A stretch of DNA of 15,314 bases from an uncultured Planctomycetaceae bacterium (GTDB lineage: Bacteria > Planctomycetota > Planctomycetia > Planctomycetales > Planctomycetaceae). Positions 1 through 7,518 of this stretch are shown one piece after another (the stretch's first letter is position 1; each line of letters opens with the position of its first letter). The notes under the pieces were generated by a model, which saw only the letters and a list, made by a program, of their open reading frames with translations, was not told the origin of the DNA and did not search any database. The position numbers and the translations under genes are program-made. The stretch is taken from positions 1-15,314 of the forward strand of contig CAIXQV010000380.1 in the NCBI GenBank assembly GCA_903921605.1, given 5' to 3'.

Positions 1-28
1 AGCACTCCAGCGACTGGATCCGTTATGA
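1..28 (+). CDS. 3' end of an upstream gene (partial)
   Basis: In the frame starting at base 2 the sequence reads ALQRLDPL followed by TGA at 26-28. This stop overlaps the ATG of the next gene at 25-27 as ATGA, the usual sign of translational coupling. In planctomycetes the gene immediately before a DUF1501 gene is very often a DUF1549/DUF1553 cytochrome-like protein, so that is the likely identity by context. The eight residues visible cannot confirm it. Confidence 0.45.
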
Positions 29-1473
29 ACCCACTTCAAGTTCAGGATATTTTGAATCGTCGAATCTTCCTGAAGCATGGCTCCACGGCCATCGGTGGGG
101 CTGCGTTGGCGGCACTGATGAATCAGCCTGGGCAGCAACTGTCGGCTGCAGATGCCAACGTGCAGAAGTTTCCGACTCATGAGGCGAAAGCGAAGCGAAT
201 TATCTATTTGTTTCAGTCGGGTGCTCCATCGCAGATGGATCTGTTCGATCCGAAGCCCCAGATGAAAAGTCATCATGGCGAAGACTTGCCGGAGTCCATT
301 CGTCAGGGCCAGCGACTGACGACGATGACCAGCGGACAGGCCAAATTTCCAGTCGCTCCGTCGGTATTTGATTTCGCTCAGCATGGAAACTCGGGAATGT
401 GGTTCAGCAACGCGCTGACTCATATGCCGACAATCGCCGACAAATTCTGCATGATTCGTTCCATGCATACTGAAGCAATTAACCATGACCCGGCCATTAC
501 ATTTTGTCAGACGGGTTCTCAGTTGGCGGGACGCCCCAGCATTGGTTCGTGGGTGAGTTATGGATTGGGCAGCGAGAATGCCAATTTGCCTTCGTACGTG
601 GTACTCACATCGTTTGGGAGCGGCCGGCCGGATGATCAGCCGCTTTATGATCGTCTGTGGGGATCAGGTTTTCTGCCCTCAAAACATCAGGGCGTGAAGT
701 TTCGAAATCAGGGCGATGCGGTTCTGTTTCTCAGCAATCCTCCCGGGATATCTGCTCAGGTTCGACGCAGTACACTCGATCGTCTGGGGGCATTGAATCA
801 ACAGCATTTTGAAACGGTCGGAGATCCGGAAATCCAAACTCGGATTGCGCAATACGAGATGGCTTTTCGCATGCAGACCAGCGTGCCCGAACTGCTGGAT
901 GTCAGTGGCGAACCGAAGCACGTACTGGAAAGTTACGGCCCTGATGTGATGCGTCCCGGAAGCTATGCGGCCAACTGTTTACTGGCTCGAAGACTGGCAG
1001 AGCGCGACGTACGGTTCGTGCAGCTATTCCACATGGGCTGGGATCATCATGGCGGCTTACCGAATGCCCTGCGTGGACAGGTCAAGGATACGGATCAAGC
1101 GACAACAGCACTGATCAACGATCTGGATCAACGTGGACTTTTGAAAGACACATTGATCGTTTGGGGCGGCGAATTTGGGCGCACGATCTATTCTCAGGGC
1201 TCATTAAGCGAAACCGACTACGGGCGAGACCATCATCCGCGATGCTTCACGATGCTCATGGCAGGAGCCGGCATTCGCGCCGGATTAACTCACGGCGAAA
1301 CAGACGAATACTGCTACAACATTGTTCGCGATCCTGTTCATGTGCATGATCTGAACGCCACGATTCTGCATCTGCTGGGAGTCGACCACAAGCAATTGAC
1401 GTTCAAGTATCAGGGCAGAGATTTCCGGCTGACCGATATTCACGGGGAGCTTGTAAAGCCCGTGCTTTCCTAA
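25..1473 (+). CDS. DUF1501 family protein, Tat-exported
   Basis: The 482-residue protein belongs to the DUF1501 family, which has the alkaline phosphatase/sulfatase fold and is greatly expanded in planctomycetes; its substrate is unknown. The N-terminus carries a twin-arginine signal (NRRIFLKHG, residues 11-19) followed by a small hydrophobic Ala/Gly stretch, so a folded protein is probably exported through Tat. Family landmarks are FQSGAPSQMDLFDPKP near residue 63, the NHDPA and TGSQLAGRPSIGSWVSYGLG segment near 160-180, WDHHGG in the middle third, GGEFGRT and the GRDHHPRCF metal-site-like segment. The length is normal for the family. The start chosen is the ATG overlapping the previous stop, giving the usual short lead before the RR pair. 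It is probably co-translated with the upstream gene. Confidence 0.93.
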   Translation: MNPLQVQDILNRRIFLKHGSTAIGGAALAALMNQPGQQLSAADANVQKFPTHEAKAKRIIYLFQSGAPSQMDLFDPKPQMKSHHGEDLPESIRQGQRLTTMTSGQAKFPVAPSVFDFAQHGNSGMWFSNALTHMPTIADKFCMIRSMHTEAINHDPAITFCQTGSQLAGRPSIGSWVSYGLGSENANLPSYVVLTSFGSGRPDDQPLYDRLWGSGFLPSKHQGVKFRNQGDAVLFLSNPPGISAQVRRSTLDRLGALNQQHFETVGDPEIQTRIAQYEMAFRMQTSVPELLDVSGEPKHVLESYGPDVMRPGSYAANCLLARRLAERDVRFVQLFHMGWDHHGGLPNALRGQVKDTDQATTALINDLDQRGLLKDTLIVWGGEFGRTIYSQGSLSETDYGRDHHPRCFTMLMAGAGIRAGLTHGETDEYCYNIVRDPVHVHDLNATILHLLGVDHKQLTFKYQGRDFRLTDIHGELVKPVLS

Positions 1474-1657
1474 TCATCAAAAACGTGCAGGTCTGGGCAC
1501 CGCAGGGGCTTCCAGGACGGGCTCAGAGACGAAGTTGCTGAGAATTTGATCGTCGAGAACATACCTGAAATGCGAATCCGACGCATAATTCGCCGGGAAT
1601 TCCGTGAAGGTGGGAGTCTTCTCTGGAAAATCGGCCGTTTCTTTGTATCGTGCCGCC

Positions 1658-1676
1658 TCCCTCGCGTGTCGAGGGA
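1658..1676. other. Short hairpin upstream of the tRNA gene
   Basis: A 7-bp perfect stem (TCCCTCG at 1658-1664 with CGAGGGA at 1670-1676) with a 5-nt loop lies between the DUF1501 stop and the tRNA. No T tract follows on either strand, so it is not a convincing intrinsic terminator. It could mark the 3' end of the DUF1501 transcript or a processing site. The rest of 1474-1712 shows nothing else I can support, and no clear promoter. Confidence 0.3.
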
Positions 1677-1712
1677 AAACAAGGGAAACCGGATTTTGTC
1701 CGGCGTCCTGAT

Positions 1713-2064
1713 GAATCGGTAGCTCAGTTGGTAGAGCAACGGACTTTAAATAGGAGTGCCCCGGTCGGAAGGCTGGAGGTAGAACCGCACCATATGCTGG
1801 AACCCCCTGAGAGCCGTCAGTACGCGAAAGCGTGACAATCTGACGGATTGGGCAATCAGCAGGAAACCTTGTCAGATGTTGCTTCTGGAGAACTCGTAAA
1901 GGGTTCAGCAGACACAACAAGTGACAGGGGCTCCTCAGAGACTTGACGTGTGGCTCCCGTTTCGGGAGATGGTAAAGTCCAGACCGCAACAGTTAGAAAT
2001 GGCTGGTGAAAGCCAGTGCGGCAGGTTAATCCGTAGGTCGCGGGTTCAAGTCCCGCCCGGTTCA
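1713..2064 (+). tRNA. tRNA-Lys(UUU), interrupted by a group I intron
   Basis: The exons are 1713-1746 and 2026-2064. The acceptor stem is GAATCGG (1713-1719) with CCGGTTC (2057-2063), one G-U pair, and discriminator A2064; no CCA is encoded. The D arm is GCTC/GAGC around AGTTGGTA. The anticodon stem is ACGGA (1739-1743) with TCCGT (2030-2034), split by the intron. The variable loop is 5 nt (2035-2039), and the T arm is GCGGG-TTCAAGT-CCCGC. Joining after t1746 and before t2026 gives the 7-nt loop CTTTTAA, hence anticodon TTT (Lys). The joined molecule reads like an ordinary bacterial tRNA-Lys. The short variable loop excludes Leu. Reading through without splicing would give no proper anticodon loop. 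Confidence 0.93.
1747..2025 (+). ncRNA. Group I intron (IC3-like) in the tRNA-Lys anticodon loop
   Basis: The 279-nt intron sits after U34. The fold was drawn by hand. P1 pairs exon ACTT (1743-1746) with GAGT (1754-1757), placing the expected U-G wobble at the 5' splice site. P2 is 1761-1766/1771-1776 with a GGAA loop. P3 is CCGCAC 1785-1790 with GTGTGG 1948-1953. P4 is TGCTG 1795-1799 with CAGCA 1857-1861. P5 includes 1814-1820/1840-1846 and ACGC-GAAA-GCGT (1822-1833). P6 is 1867-1874/1922-1929, extended by TGTTG/CAACA (1877-1881/1915-1919). P7 is GACTT 1940-1944 with AAGTC 1975-1979. P8 is CTCCCG 1954-1959 with CGGGAG 1963-1968. P9 is CCGCA/TGCGG (1984-1988/2017-2021), capped by CTGG/CCAG. 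The intron ends in G2025, the expected omega-G. The Q, R and S core elements resemble those of cyanobacterial tRNA-Leu introns. No homing endonuclease ORF is present. It should self-splice using guanosine. Confidence 0.9.
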
Positions 2065-2066
2065 CT

Positions 2067-2100
2067 AAAAGCCACCCGTTTTGCGGGTGGCTTTTTTGTT
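2067..2100 (+). terminator. Intrinsic terminator after tRNA-Lys
   Basis: GCCACCC (2071-2077) pairs with GGGTGGC (2085-2091), extended by a G-C pair at 2078/2084. Flanking AAAA (2067-2070) pairs with the start of the T tract. The loop is about 5 nt and six T residues follow on the + strand. It begins three bases after the discriminator base, so it ends the tRNA transcript. Because A and T runs lie on both sides it may also serve the convergent gene that ends at 2117. Confidence 0.9.
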
Positions 2101-2116
2101 TTCATGCCACGTCGAA

Positions 2117-3271
2117 TTATGGATTCTGCGCGACCGTGGCCTTTGGAATCTCATCACACATCTGCAACGCCAGCAACGGATAGGCCGTCCCGCTGTAAGT
2201 GATGAAGTGCCATGTGTCAGTGTTCAGAGATCGAGTCCACCAGCGTCCGGATTCCCGCTGATTCGCCTTGAGCCAAGCGATGCCCTTCTGCACGCGAGCA
2301 TCATCCGCACCAATCCCCGCTTCGCGAAGAACAATCACAGCCAAGCCTGTCATATGACCGTCGCTGGGAGGATCCGCGAATTCTGGTTCCGCCTTGAGCT
2401 TGGGGGCTCGGTTTCCGGAGCCCCATGTTTCGGGAGCCGCGAACGTTCGAATCGACCAACCGCCATCCGCTCGTTGATGTTTGGCAAGTGCGTCAATCAG
2501 CTCCTGTTTTTGTTCAGCACTGAGCAGATCTGTCATGCGGCTGTTGGCCCACAACAGTAATGTGCGGCTGTAATCATGGGCCGGCTTTTCCGTACGCAGG
2601 TAGTTCTTCAGCTTTTCAATACCCGCTTTGAGAGCAGCGTTGTCGGAGGCTTCTGCTTTCTGCAGCCAGCCAGGAGCCGTCGCCGCAGCCATCGCGGCGA
2701 CAGTGGCTTCATGGTACGCGTCAGATTCAAACGGGGGCCAGCAGTCGAGTGATCCCCATGTGCCGTTTTCCGTCTGAATGGAGAACATGAGTTCAAGAGA
2801 CTTTTCCGTCTCCGGAGACAACTGCTTTGCCACATGAGCGTCCCACTCTGACAGTCCGGCCGCGATGTAAATAATCTGAGCAGGCCGGGTTGACTGCTTA
2901 AGTCGGTCCAGCTTTTCTTCCTGAAGCTTTGACAGAGTTGTCAGAAAGAACTGGCGAGTGTCCTCCGGAGGCTGTCCCAGCGAAGCGCTGAGTGCGGGAC
3001 GGGTGACCATGTAAGTGCCGTTGGTGTGACAACTGACGCACTTCCGTTCACCGCTCCAGGCGAGCGAGCCCTGTTCCAGATAGGTTTTGGCGAGGTCCAC
3101 GGAAACGGCTTCGCGCTTGGGTTCTTCAGCAGATGGCCTGGAGATTGTGATCTGTTCAAACTTGTACTGGTAGTCTTCAGCCGCAGCGTGATTCAACGAC
3201 AGAAGGAGGCACAGCGCCGCCAGAGGAGAAACGCAACGCACGAGTTTCGTGAAAGCAGTCTTTGGATTCAT
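2117..3271 (-). CDS. Secreted squalene-cyclase-fold protein with a CXXCH motif
   Basis: The 384-residue protein starts with a Sec signal peptide (hydrophobic 14-26, likely cleavage after NHAAA near residue 31). A single c-type heme motif, CVSCH, is at residues 78-82. The rest consists of prenyltransferase/squalene-cyclase type alpha/alpha-barrel repeats, visible as QW-like units: QTENGTWGSLDCWPP, QRADGGWSIRTF and QRESGRWWTRSL. The catalytic DXDD motif of true squalene-hopene cyclases is not seen, so cyclase activity is not implied. The family is common in planctomycetes, often annotated only as squalene cyclase or prenyltransferase-like, and its role is unknown. The CXXCH may bind heme, or be a relic of a fused cytochrome. 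The start ATG gives a proper signal peptide. The gene is divergent from the small lipoprotein and convergent with tRNA-Lys. Confidence 0.8.
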   Translation of the reverse strand: MNPKTAFTKLVRCVSPLAALCLLLSLNHAAAEDYQYKFEQITISRPSAEEPKREAVSVDLAKTYLEQGSLAWSGERKCVSCHTNGTYMVTRPALSASLGQPPEDTRQFFLTTLSKLQEEKLDRLKQSTRPAQIIYIAAGLSEWDAHVAKQLSPETEKSLELMFSIQTENGTWGSLDCWPPFESDAYHEATVAAMAAATAPGWLQKAEASDNAALKAGIEKLKNYLRTEKPAHDYSRTLLLWANSRMTDLLSAEQKQELIDALAKHQRADGGWSIRTFAAPETWGSGNRAPKLKAEPEFADPPSDGHMTGLAVIVLREAGIGADDARVQKGIAWLKANQRESGRWWTRSLNTDTWHFITYSGTAYPLLALQMCDEIPKATVAQNP

Positions 3272-3593
3272 CGCAGACCCTTCGTAAAAAAGTGACAGAC
3301 AATCGTAGGCGGAAAGAGGGAAGTCGCCGTTGATGGGCGGGTGGCAGGCGGGAGATTACAAGCGGCGGTTTTTCAGAAGTCAGCTCCGGCAGGCAGCAAT
3401 TCCTGCCGGTCCGCGCGGCGGATTCACGGATTGGAACCAAAAGCTGTATCGATCACAACGATTCTGTGCAATCTACTACCCAAATCCGTCGATGGATACA
3501 CAGGACGAATGGGACGCGCCGAATTCAGGCACCTTCGTCATCGGGAGCCATCTGGCCAGCCGAACTGTCACTGCTGAACTAAGGTAGACAACC
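3272..3593. other. Divergent intergenic region
   Basis: This region of about 320 bases separates two divergently transcribed genes and should hold the promoters of both. No -35/-10 pair is good enough to call. Open frames here lack plausible starts and protein-like composition. Just before the GTG at 3594 there is AAGG-like ribosome-binding sequence. Confidence 0.5.
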
Positions 3594-3830
3594 GTGAAGA
3601 CATCCTCAGGACGACCCGGACTTCTGCTGTCACTTGCTGCTGCCGTAGCCTCAAGTGCGCTCTTCACCGGCTGCCAGACTACGATTGGTGGGCAGACGCT
3701 GCCGTCACCAGACTATCTGACGGACGATGTGCAGTACTTCCCGGCCGGGCCAGAGAATAAGCTGACGAATCAAATTGAAGCCGCCAAGAAGCAGGCTGCC
3801 GAAAAGAAAAAGATCGAGCAAGGCTTCTGA
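3594..3830 (+). CDS. Small lipoprotein, unknown function
   Basis: This 78-residue protein starts at GTG, with AAGGTAG about ten bases upstream as a ribosome binding site. The N-terminus has Lys and Arg, then a hydrophobic Leu/Ala segment and a lipobox LFTGC, with Cys at residue 27; after cleavage the product would be lipid-anchored. The mature part holds a short TIGGQTLPSPDYLTDDVQYFPAGPE segment and a Lys/Glu/Ala-rich helical tail (QIEAAKKQAAEKKKIEQ). I recall similar small planctomycete lipoproteins with SPDYLxDDVQYFPxGPE but know no function for them. It is a single-gene unit ended by a strong terminator at 3891-3936. Confidence 0.8.
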   Translation: MKTSSGRPGLLLSLAAAVASSALFTGCQTTIGGQTLPSPDYLTDDVQYFPAGPENKLTNQIEAAKKQAAEKKKIEQGF

Positions 3831-3890
3831 GCCAGGCATCTTTCGTTTGCGTCACGTTTCTAACGCGGCGTCAAGAAAAGAATCATCAAT

Positions 3891-3936
3891 GGGGCATGCT
3901 GCTTTCGTTAAAGGCAACGTGCCCCTTTTGCTTTTC
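3891..3936 (+). terminator. Intrinsic terminator after the small lipoprotein gene
   Basis: A stem of about 15 bp with a single mismatch is formed by GGGGCATG..(3891-3905) and ..CGTGCCCC (3911-3925), with a 5-nt loop. It is followed by TTTTGCTTTT. The hairpin lies 60 bases downstream of the lipoprotein stop. A short open frame beginning at the ATG inside this hairpin is better explained as part of the terminator. Confidence 0.85.
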
Positions 3937-4046
3937 GCTTTGCTGCCTGGTTGCACACGCGAGCCCGCCTGCGCCAGATCAATCCCGGTGGTTAATGGGC
4001 TTCAGTACGCCGAGTAGCTACGCCGCGACTTCTGCGGCCGTGACCA

Positions 4047-5450
4047 CTATCCAAACAACTCCATGATGGGTTTGCCGGTCGTCAGAGAACGAGAAATCCC
4101 ACTGGCGTCCAATGGATCGTTGATCGGGATATCCAATGCGTGATAAATCGTCGCGGCCAGTTCTTCGGGGCGAACGGGCTTGCTTATTGGATGTTCGCCG
4201 TACTTGTTCGACTTGCCGTAAACCTGTCCGCCAGCGATGCCTGCTCCGGCGATGATTGACGAAAAGCACTGAGGCCAGTGCTGCCGGCCCGGTGGATCCT
4301 GCTTTAACACGTATGGCGTACGTCCGAATTCGCCTGTCACCACCAACAACGTGTTGTCCAACAGACCACGCTCTTTGAGGTCGGAAATCAGGGCTGATAA
4401 GGCCTGATCCAATCGCGGCAGACAGAATCCCATGCCATACGAACCATTTCCAAAGGCATTGCCCATGCCCATGTTGCCGCCGTGCATATCCCAACTGCTG
4501 CTCGGTGGGCCGGCTTTGTCGTGTTCAGCCTGACCGGTCCAGCCATTAACCGTCACAAAGCGAACTCCGGCCTCGACCATGCGGCGAGCCAGCAATAGAT
4601 TCTGACCAAGCGGATGCATGCCGTATCGTTCACGAACTTCGATCGGTTCACGAGTCAAATCGAAGGCCAGGCGTCCTTCTGATCTTGTCATCGCATCGTA
4701 GGTTTTTTCGCGGAGATCGGACCAATCCTTCACCTGCTTGTCTCTGTCCAGTCGGCTGGAGTCCAGACGACTCAGTAGCCACTTGCGATCGCCAAAACGT
4801 TTTTCATCGTACGTTTCATAAATCTGCGGTGGCTTGAAATCAGGCATTGCCGGATGATTCGTTTCTGACCCCACAAACACCGGCGCGTAGGCCGAACCGA
4901 GATAGCCGCCCAGCCCGATATTCGGCGCACAAAAGACGGGTGGCCCGACACACTTGATGAGCCATGCGTTGGAAACAAAATTACGAGTACTCGGTTTGTG
5001 CTTCGCGACGAATGAACCAAGATAAGGTTTCTCGTCAGAGACCCCCTGTTGCACTCGTTTTTCTGATTGTCCACTGAGCAGATTATGCATCGCATCAAAG
5101 TGGTTACTGATCGAACCGGGATGAGACATCGAATTGATCAGAGTAAAATGATCCGTCAGCTTCGCCAGTTGAGTATGCATCTCATTGATCTGCATGCCCG
5201 GCACTTTGGTCGCGATCGGCTGATAGGGTCCTCGATAATCCAGGGGAGCTTCCGGCTTCATGTCCCATGTATCAACATGGCTTGGGCCACCGCAGAGCAA
5301 AACAAAGATACAGGATTTCTCTGCCGCGACGGCCTTCCCGGAAGCGTCAACCTTGTCGGCCCCCATTACGACGCCGGGCATTCCGAGACTCATCGTCCCC
5401 AGCCCACTCGCGATCAATGCTTGACGCCGATTCAACTGGAATTCATTCAT
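4047..5450 (-). CDS. DUF1501 family protein, Tat-exported
   Basis: This is a second DUF1501 protein (467 residues from the ATG at 5450). The longer frame back to 5513 adds 21 residues before the signal and is unlikely. From 5450 the protein begins MNEFQLNRRQALIASG, with the twin-arginine pair at residues 8-9 and a likely cleavage near VMGA-DK (31). Family landmarks are LLCGGPSHVDTWDMKPEAP (residues 51-69), INSMSHPGSISNHFDAMHNLLSG, an LLARRMVEAGVRFVTVNGW segment, SSWDMHGG, VVTGEFGRTP and GRQHWPQCFSSIIAGAGIAGGQVYG. It is only distantly similar to the DUF1501 protein at the left end and belongs to the type often found paired with DUF1549/DUF1553 genes. No such partner is next to it here. The reaction is unknown; the fold is that of sulfatases and alkaline phosphatases. 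Confidence 0.92.
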   Translation of the reverse strand: MNEFQLNRRQALIASGLGTMSLGMPGVVMGADKVDASGKAVAAEKSCIFVLLCGGPSHVDTWDMKPEAPLDYRGPYQPIATKVPGMQINEMHTQLAKLTDHFTLINSMSHPGSISNHFDAMHNLLSGQSEKRVQQGVSDEKPYLGSFVAKHKPSTRNFVSNAWLIKCVGPPVFCAPNIGLGGYLGSAYAPVFVGSETNHPAMPDFKPPQIYETYDEKRFGDRKWLLSRLDSSRLDRDKQVKDWSDLREKTYDAMTRSEGRLAFDLTREPIEVRERYGMHPLGQNLLLARRMVEAGVRFVTVNGWTGQAEHDKAGPPSSSWDMHGGNMGMGNAFGNGSYGMGFCLPRLDQALSALISDLKERGLLDNTLLVVTGEFGRTPYVLKQDPPGRQHWPQCFSSIIAGAGIAGGQVYGKSNKYGEHPISKPVRPEELAATIYHALDIPINDPLDASGISRSLTTGKPIMELFG

Positions 5451-5788
5451 GCGAAGTCCCCAAACTGAAAGCGTTGACTTGAATGAGAAGGCCTGCGTCA
5501 GATCGCAGAGCAAAGAGAATCTCTAGCAGCATGTTGAATGTCGACTGGTGTCGACAGAGGCAACGTTGAGTACTGGAGAATCGTCCGGCAAACCGAGGCC
5601 TGCCTGATTCCGGAAATCTTTACCAAAAATCGTGAGCCCAGAGCATAACACGCGGAACTTCGCTCGGTAAGTGTATTCCGCCATTTCACCTGCACTCAGT
5701 ACGATGCCGAACTCGCCCGGAACTCAGACCTTGAATCAGACAACACGAACATTGTCGGTTGAGTAACTCTCAATTCCGTGCCCGGGCA
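5451..5788. other. Intergenic region without recognised features
   Basis: About 340 bases lie between two minus-strand genes. I see no protein-like reading frame, RNA gene or convincing terminator here. The promoter of the DUF1501 gene is presumably within it but cannot be pinpointed. Confidence 0.4.
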
Positions 5789-7114
5789 TCAATCAAACGA
5801 GATCCCTTTCGGTGCTGCGGCGGCGTTGCTGATCGACTGAGCCTGAGCATTCTGGCTCAAATCGCAGCTTTTCAAATGCAATCCGTCAACCCATTCCTTG
5901 ATGCGAACTCCGATGTCAAAGTCCTTGATTAAGACATTCTGCATCTGCACATTCGAAACCGCTGTGATAAACATTCCCAGCGACTTCGCGGATCCGTCGC
6001 CTCTTAACTGGCTGTTGCGAATAACGACGCCATTAAGCCCTGGCTGAGCAGGATCCAGTTGCATCTGATAACCATGCGACAGGCTGGATCGATACACGTT
6101 ATCCGACAAGCCATTCAGCACCATGCCGATGCGAAATGCTTTGTCGATGGAGAGTCCGTCGATTTCGTAACCAGTATGGGCCAGCGATCGAAGTTCTTTC
6201 GGAGCGAATTCGAAACCGCAGTCTCCGCCAAAGATAGCAACACCGGCTGCTGCCGATGCGACATGCACCCGATGAATGCGAATGTTGTAGCAGGCCGAGC
6301 ATCGAACTCCGGCATCGTTGGCATCGACGTTTCGGGTCAGGTTTCCGATCGTGATATCCTCGACCAGAATGTCATGAGGATGCGTGGAATAGATCTCGTG
6401 CTTTTCCCACAGCTCGCGCATAAGTGGAATCGTCTCATCGGCCGTGGTCATCTTTCCGACGCTGCCCCAGTCCATGCCGATTCCCAGCAAGGCTTCTTTC
6501 GAATCCAGAATATGAACTCGCCGAATTACGCCGAAGCACCCTTCCGACATCACTTGAATCGCGGACGCCGCGAAGGGCTGGTCGATCGTCATGTCTTCGA
6601 TGGACCAGTGTTCAATCTTCGAAAAGTAACCAGGCTTATCGGGAGTTCCTCCATCATCGTACGGAGCACCAATGCTGATCGCAGAATGCCAGATTCCCTG
6701 TGAGCCTTTGTTTTCGCTGCGAACAACACGAATGGTGCCATTGCGAATCCCGGAATGGTTCGACAAACGCACGCCATGCGAATTGGAGCGAAGATCCAGC
6801 AGCAGTGTTGCGCCGTTGAGATCCAGAATGATGCCTTCCGGAATCAGCAGAGCATGTCGCGAAATCTCCTCACCGACTTTTGACTCCTGCACCAGGCACG
6901 TCAATTCGGCTGACTGTCGGACTCGCAAGGTGCACGACGTTTTCGCATGCTCGTTCAACGCGAGTTGCAGTTCTGTGCCGTTAATCACATCAACGACTTT
7001 CAAAGAACCTTGTTCTGATTCGTCGGCCACACAAACTGTGGAGGCCAGGATCACACAAAGTGCAATGATAAACGCGCGCAGCACTCCGACTGTCATTGCC
7101 GTGATCGATCGCAT
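5789..7114 (-). CDS. Secreted right-handed beta-helix (pectate-lyase-like) protein
   Basis: The 441-residue protein has a Sec signal peptide (hydrophobic GVLRAFIIALCVILAS, cleavage likely after VCVA near residue 30). It then shows the signature of parallel beta-helix proteins: an opening IPEGIILDLNGATLLLDL segment, followed by many short strands of the form IRNGTIRVV, SIEDMTIDQ, GVIRRVHILD, ILVEDITIGNL, NIRIHRVHV, GYEIDGLSID, GVVIRNSQLRG and VQMQNVLIKD. Such folds occur in polysaccharide lyases, glycoside hydrolases of the GH28 kind, and non-catalytic surface proteins. I see no diagnostic catalytic set, so the substrate, probably a polysaccharide if it is an enzyme, cannot be named. GAGGG about nine bases before the ATG supports the start. 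Confidence 0.75.
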   Translation of the reverse strand: MRSITAMTVGVLRAFIIALCVILASTVCVADESEQGSLKVVDVINGTELQLALNEHAKTSCTLRVRQSAELTCLVQESKVGEEISRHALLIPEGIILDLNGATLLLDLRSNSHGVRLSNHSGIRNGTIRVVRSENKGSQGIWHSAISIGAPYDDGGTPDKPGYFSKIEHWSIEDMTIDQPFAASAIQVMSEGCFGVIRRVHILDSKEALLGIGMDWGSVGKMTTADETIPLMRELWEKHEIYSTHPHDILVEDITIGNLTRNVDANDAGVRCSACYNIRIHRVHVASAAAGVAIFGGDCGFEFAPKELRSLAHTGYEIDGLSIDKAFRIGMVLNGLSDNVYRSSLSHGYQMQLDPAQPGLNGVVIRNSQLRGDGSAKSLGMFITAVSNVQMQNVLIKDFDIGVRIKEWVDGLHLKSCDLSQNAQAQSISNAAAAPKGISFD

Positions 7115-7338
7115 GGATTCTAACCCTCGCCAGAGACAAGAAGCTTCTTTGGCGGGTATTCATCCGGTACGCGCCGCTTTCAGCATATCCATCCGGAATA
7201 CAGATGGAAACCGCGTGCGTTACTGCATGCTGTGATAATGCAACGAATGTCGGTGATTCATTGGCACGAATCAGAAAATTATGGAACGACCAGTTTAGAT
7301 ATCGGAATGAACAATCTATTCGAGAACGGAGACTCTGC

Positions 7339-7518
7339 ATGGCAACAAACAAACTGAAACGGACAGAACTGGACGTGTTGAATCATGCAGCGGAATGCCC
7401 GCGAAAGATGGCCCATACTCCTCGGTTACGGTTGGTGCAAAGAGTCAAATCTGTCAAAGCCTGGCTGCCGATTATTCGCTGTGTACTTCGCAGCCAGGCT
7501 GACGAGCCGGCATTCTAA
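7339..7518 (+). CDS. Possible small basic protein, unrecognised
   Basis: This is a 59-codon frame beginning MATNKLKRTELDVLN, with GGAG eight bases before its ATG. The product would be basic, with no signal peptide, membrane segment or known motif, and its end overlaps the end of the convergent porin gene by four bases. An 11-bp inverted repeat that looks like the 3' structure of the porin transcript lies inside it, which argues against coding. It is listed because the ribosome binding site is good. The rest of 7115-7514 shows nothing I can identify. Confidence 0.2.
   Translation: MATNKLKRTELDVLNHAAECPRKMAHTPRLRLVQRVKSVKAWLPIIRCVLRSQADEPAF
7458..7500 (-). terminator. Inverted repeat downstream of the porin gene, possible terminator
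   Basis: AGCCTGGCTGC (7458-7468) and GCAGCCAGGCT (7490-7500) form a perfect 11-bp stem with a 21-nt loop. It lies 15 bases past the porin stop on the minus strand. Downstream on that strand the sequence is T-rich (TTTGACAGATTTGACTC) but lacks a clean T run, so it is a weak intrinsic terminator or an mRNA-stabilising 3' hairpin. Confidence 0.45.

Noticed and set aside
1713..1760. Reading the unspliced anticodon loop (CTTTAAA) as a UAA suppressor tRNA, or the gene as tRNA-Leu(UAA)
   Set aside because: The unspliced 5' half has no 3' anticodon-stem partner nearby. The spliced loop CTTTTAA, 5-nt variable loop and overall sequence fit tRNA-Lys(UUU).
1477..1989. A 170-codon minus-strand frame across the tRNA and intron
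   Set aside because: It overlaps the structured intron and 5' exon, has no signal of coding, and its sequence resembles no family.
3891..4019. Short + frame beginning MGHAAFVKGNVPLLLFALLPGC, which resembles a lipoprotein signal
   Set aside because: Its start lies in the stem of a strong terminator and it has no mature domain or ribosome binding site.
5451..5513. Longer N-terminus for the DUF1501 gene
   Set aside because: The extra 21 residues would bury the twin-arginine signal; the ATG at 5450 gives the normal family start.
6059..6703. A 214-codon plus-strand frame inside the beta-helix gene
   Set aside because: It is antisense to a convincing secreted beta-helix gene and has the composition expected of a shadow frame.
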